Source: UBA7937 sp034419095 (GTDB taxonomy: Bacteria; Chloroflexota; Anaerolineae; UBA7937). From it: DNA of 64,000 nucleotides. Below the pieces are notes generated by a model. That model ran no database searches, was not told where the DNA came from, and worked only from the letters and a program-made list of their open reading frames with translations. Location: assembly GCA_034419095.1 (NCBI GenBank), contig DAOULQ010000005.1, forward strand, positions 18,308-82,307, written 5' to 3'. Both the position numbers and the translations under genes were made by a program. Every line of letters begins with the position of its first letter. Within the stretch, counting starts at the first letter, position 1. Of this stretch, positions 61,118 through 64,000 are shown one piece after another.

Positions 61118-61349
61118 TACGTACGAGAGCATCCCGAGAGAGCAAGTAGTGAGGCTCCTCTCCGAACGGGCAATGACTATAACCGGTAATAGATCGATGA
61201 GAGAGCTGGACAGGGTGCAGATCGCCCAGCTGAGCATCATCGATGACCTGGCCTGGGAACTACTGGGGGTGGCCCTCGGCGACATCCTTCAGCCAAGTCC
61301 CAAGCGCACGGATGATGAACAGCTACCCCTGTGGAGCGGCGATGGATGA
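61101..61349 (+). CDS. Small unknown protein overlapping its neighbours
   Basis: 82 residues from a GTG at 61101 with AGAGG upstream. It overlaps the RadC-like gene by 17 bp and the UvrD-like gene by 8 bp (ATGGATGA), a packing that supports translation. Helical sequence (TYESIPREQVVRLLSERAMT, SIIDDLAWELLGVALGDIL) without a recognised domain. Confidence 0.5.
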   Translation: MERRGDTYESIPREQVVRLLSERAMTITGNRSMRELDRVQIAQLSIIDDLAWELLGVALGDILQPSPKRTDDEQLPLWSGDG

Positions 61350-63324
61350 ACTGGCGCAACTCACCGAGGTCGAGACGGAGGAAGTACCATCGCTCATCCC
61401 CGCCGATCTCCAGCTCGATCACCTCAACGAGCGTCAACTGGAGGCGGTGCTCCTCACCGAGGGGCCAGTTCTCCTCATCGCAGGCCCAGGGACGGGCAAG
61501 ACGCGAGTCCTCACGCAGCGGATCGCCTACATCGTGAATGAGGGCTACGCCTCGGCCCACTCCATCCTGGCCATCACCTTCACTAGGAAAGCCGCCCAGG
61601 AGATGCGCACGCGATTGACTCATATCCTGGGCCTCGAAGCTGATGATCTGAACGTCCTGACCTTCCACGCCCTGGGGTTGGAGATGATCAAGGCCAACCT
61701 AGAGTACTTCGGCTACATCCAGGATGGGTTGTCCGTCTTCGACAGCCAACGTTCCAAGACCCTTCTCCGCCGGGTGATGAAGGAATTGGAGCTCTCCGAG
61801 GAGCGATACCCCCTGGAGGAGACCCATCAGGCCATCGTGAGGGCCAAGGAGCGCCTTCAAGGACCAGAGCTCTTCCAGGGTAACTCAAGCGACCCAGCCC
61901 GGGAGGCTCTGGGGAAGATCTACTCCCTGTACCAGAGTCTCCTCCTGGAGAATAACGCTGTGGACCTTCCCGACCTCATCCGGCTGCCGGTTCGTCTCCT
62001 GGAAGAGGACGCGGAAACACTGACCTACTACCAGACCAGGTACCTCTATCTCCTGGTCGATGAGTTGCAGGACACCGCCGCCGCTCAGTACCGGCTCCTC
62101 AAACTTTTGGCTGGCCAACACCAGAACCTCTTCTGCGTTGGATCACCGGCCCAGGCCATCTACTCCTGGAGGAATGCGGACATCCGCATCATCCTCGAGC
62201 GCTTCAGAGAGGATTTCCCTCTGGCAACCACCCTCCTCCTGGAGCGCAACTATCGATCGACGGGCAACATCCTCTCGGTGGCAAAGACAAGCATCGCTCG
62301 TCTCAACTACGACGAGCAAGAACTGGTACCCTCAAAACCCTCCGGTGACCCGGTGCGGATAGTCACCCTCCTGGGGGAGAGGGAGGAGGCACGCTTCGTC
62401 GTTGAGGAGATCACCAGCTTGGTACAGACCGGCCCCTTAGAGTACCGCGACTGCGCGGTCCTCTATCGCGTCAACGCTCAGGCGCGACCGCTAGAACAGG
62501 CCTTTCTGGCGGCGGGAATCCCCTACGTATTGGTGGGGACCCTCCGCTTCCTGCGCTGGCGGGAGGTGGCGGACATCCTCGCCTACCTGCGCCTCATCCA
62601 CAACCCTCAAGATGGTATCAGCCTGGAGCGGATCATCAACAGGCCACCGAGAGGGTTTGGCAAGAAGAGCATCGAGACCCTCCAGGGTGACCAAGCAGGT
62701 CTATCAATGAAGGTGATCACCGACGTGTACGCAGACAACGCCCTGCCGGCGAAGCTCATGGAGAAGGTGGCCGACTTCCTCGACCTCCTTTCCGATCTTC
62801 AACGGGCCAGCCAGGAGATGCATCCGGTAGACCTCATCGACTACGTCTTGACAGGGACGGGATACCTCGACTGGCTGGAGAAGGATGTGCTCTCCCGTGA
62901 GCGAAACGAGAACCTGCAACTGCTCAAGCGCCTGGCCAAACCCCATACTCAGGGTTCACCAAGGGAGACCCTGCGGCGCTTCCTCGAGGAGATAGACCTT
63001 CTCTCCGAGGGAGATCTGGTGGACTGGGACAGAGAGCGGGACGCGGTAGCTCTTACCACCGTCCACGCGGCGAAAGGACTGGAGTTCTCAGTTGTGTTCC
63101 TAGTGGGGATGGAGGAAGGCACCTTCCCCCATTACCGAGCCTCCTACCGAGGCACCCTGGATGAGGAGAGGAGACTCTTCTACGTGGGGGTGACAAGGGC
63201 CATGGAAAAGCTATACCTGGTCCACGCCCACAGACGAGAGATCAATGGCGAGCTGCGAATGAGAGACCGGTCCCGTTTCCTGCGAGACCTGCCGAGAGAA
63301 GCCCTCGAATACCAGTATACGTAG
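61342..63324 (+). CDS. UvrD/PcrA-like SF1A DNA helicase
   Basis: 660 residues from the ATG at 61342; shorter than chromosomal UvrD (about 720). Motifs: LNERQLEAVLLTEGPVLLIA with Walker A GPGTGKT (about 48-54), AITFTRKAAQEMRTRL, LLVDELQDTAAAQYRLL (about 236-252), SPAQAIYSWRNA, ERNYRSTGNIL and TTVHAAKGLEFSVVFLVGME. The protein would unwind DNA 3'-5'. In this operon it likely serves element replication or repair, together with the RadC-like protein and methyltransferase-helicase. The usual DEXX box DEFQD reads DELQD here. Confidence 0.9.
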   Translation: MDELAQLTEVETEEVPSLIPADLQLDHLNERQLEAVLLTEGPVLLIAGPGTGKTRVLTQRIAYIVNEGYASAHSILAITFTRKAAQEMRTRLTHILGLEADDLNVLTFHALGLEMIKANLEYFGYIQDGLSVFDSQRSKTLLRRVMKELELSEERYPLEETHQAIVRAKERLQGPELFQGNSSDPAREALGKIYSLYQSLLLENNAVDLPDLIRLPVRLLEEDAETLTYYQTRYLYLLVDELQDTAAAQYRLLKLLAGQHQNLFCVGSPAQAIYSWRNADIRIILERFREDFPLATTLLLERNYRSTGNILSVAKTSIARLNYDEQELVPSKPSGDPVRIVTLLGEREEARFVVEEITSLVQTGPLEYRDCAVLYRVNAQARPLEQAFLAAGIPYVLVGTLRFLRWREVADILAYLRLIHNPQDGISLERIINRPPRGFGKKSIETLQGDQAGLSMKVITDVYADNALPAKLMEKVADFLDLLSDLQRASQEMHPVDLIDYVLTGTGYLDWLEKDVLSRERNENLQLLKRLAKPHTQGSPRETLRRFLEEIDLLSEGDLVDWDRERDAVALTTVHAAKGLEFSVVFLVGMEEGTFPHYRASYRGTLDEERRLFYVGVTRAMEKLYLVHAHRREINGELRMRDRSRFLRDLPREALEYQYT

Positions 63325-63338
63325 AAAGGAGATAGACC

Positions 63339-63638
63339 ATGCATCACCCAAAACCTGTCGGCATCACGAGCCGCGAACCCTGCGGGGTGAAATGTAGGGA
63401 TGAGACCGAATCCGTACCCGGTCTCTTCTCGATGCTCTTTGCTCGTGCGCTGAAGGAGCTGATAGAGATCGATGCGGAAGGGACGATAGTTCAGGTGGAC
63501 GATTTCACACCCTCAGACATTCTCGAGACCCTGGGAGAACTGATTGAGAGCCTATCTCAAGGGGATGGTTTGGACACGAGAAAGCGACTCGCGTTAGAGC
63601 TGGCCTGTGAGGCTATCCGCTGGATGGAGGGACGGTGA
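63339..63638 (+). CDS. Small unknown operon protein
   Basis: 99 residues, GAAAGGAG before the ATG and 14 bp after the UvrD stop. Acidic, helical C-terminal part (DILETLGELIESLSQGDG); no domain recognised. Its stop overlaps the GTG of the next gene (GTGA). Confidence 0.6.
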   Translation: MHHPKPVGITSREPCGVKCRDETESVPGLFSMLFARALKELIEIDAEGTIVQVDDFTPSDILETLGELIESLSQGDGLDTRKRLALELACEAIRWMEGR

Positions 63639-64000
63639 GCAAGTTGAAGCGATTCAACTACTACGGACCCGAGTGGCAGCTGATCCGTGCGTTCGGCATC
63701 CTGAGGATGCCTCAGCATCCGAAGGAGAGGCTGGCCAGGCAAAGGGATGAGGGCCAGTGCCGGCTCTCCCATTATCCCATCTCCGGCTCATGCTCCGACG
63801 GTTCGGCCACCCTGCACGTGCACCACGACAAGGGACGCCGCTCCCTGGTCAAGAGAGCTTACAAGATCGCCGCCAGTGGGGATGAGGAGAGATTGATGGC
63901 CTTCCTACAAGAACACCGAGACCTCTTCCCCACCCTCTGTGGGCGGCACCACTACATGGCACGAAAGGAGGGACGACAATGGTTGGAGCAGCAACTGGCC
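63635..64000 (+). CDS. Unknown protein, 3' end beyond window
   Basis: Open from a GTG at 63635, overlapping the previous stop, to the right edge (122 codons). It contains NYYGPEWQLIRAFGILRMPQ followed by a His/Arg-rich region (HVHHDKGRRSLVKRAYKIAA). Forty bases at 63687-63726 are 95 percent identical to the 3' part of the IS110 transposase gene (44982-45021), including the palindrome GGCATCCTGAGGATGCC. Function unknown; last gene seen of the operon. Confidence 0.6.
   Translation, partial: MSKLKRFNYYGPEWQLIRAFGILRMPQHPKERLARQRDEGQCRLSHYPISGSCSDGSATLHVHHDKGRRSLVKRAYKIAASGDEERLMAFLQEHRDLFPTLCGRHHYMARKEGRQWLEQQLA

Overview
The window reads like an accessory region of a bacterial chromosome, or a large integrated element, probably from a member of Chloroflexota. 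That assignment is an inference. It rests on secreted proteins with Thr/Pro-rich linkers directly after the lipobox or signal peptide (38.7 kb, 51.3 kb), strong AAGGAGG ribosome sites, sigma70-like promoters, and the mix of gene families. No rRNA, tRNA or ribosomal-protein gene is present to settle taxonomy.

Layout. 0-7.8 kb: a minus-strand defence island with an N6 adenine DNA methylase running off the left edge, a small PD-(D/E)XK-type protein, a 1264-residue STAND-type NTPase with an N-terminal nuclease-like domain (Avs-like), and a CI/LexA-type repressor whose autoproteolysis lysine appears to be lost. 7.8-9.9 kb: a divergent early module with a RepO/DnaA-N fusion replication protein. 10.5-12.3 kb: an AbiE toxin-antitoxin pair with a palindromic operator. 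13.3-14.2 kb: a possible HEPN protein. 14.6-16.2 kb: repeats and a frameshifted gene copy. 16.4-27.5 kb: a minus-strand block of nucleic-acid enzymes (DUF4011/SF1 helicase/Vsr protein, PIN protein, RecD2, a zinc-ribbon protein, YhaM-like exonuclease). 27.6-32 kb: remnants of a large serine recombinase and a tyrosine integrase around a two-gene operon with a spore-photoproduct-lyase-like radical SAM protein. 32.2-42.5 kb: a catabolic operon (MerR-XRE-cupin regulator, class III aminotransferase, aldehyde dehydrogenase, creatinase-fold M24 protein, zinc deacylase, peptide-type ABC binding protein and two permeases). The enzyme set matches ectoine-type degradation (DoeD, DoeC, DoeA, DoeB). 42.5-53 kb: IS110, IS3 and IS21 elements or relics, an MFS exporter, a truncated AbiTii gene and a secreted metallopeptidase. 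53.5-64 kb: a tightly packed plus-strand operon of plasmid/ICE character (coiled-coil protein, methyltransferase-helicase fusion, RadC-like protein, UvrD-like helicase, several unknowns) running off the right edge.

Two things stand out. First, the IS110 element at 43631-45311 sits inside a dispersed repeat, so its ends can be read directly. Its 3' noncoding region folds into two hairpin loops whose sequences match the left and right target flanks and the left and right element ends, as expected of a bridge RNA. Second, a roughly 385-bp module occurs near 14.6, 50.2 and 52.7 kb. It carries an ATGG(N)TAT-type palindrome exactly 281 bp before a TTTACGNCGTAAA palindrome in all three places, with further TTTACGNCGTAAA sites at 60-61 bp steps. 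The last array lies just upstream of a strong, operator-containing promoter for the 53.5-64 kb operon, which suggests an undescribed partition, origin or global-regulator site family.
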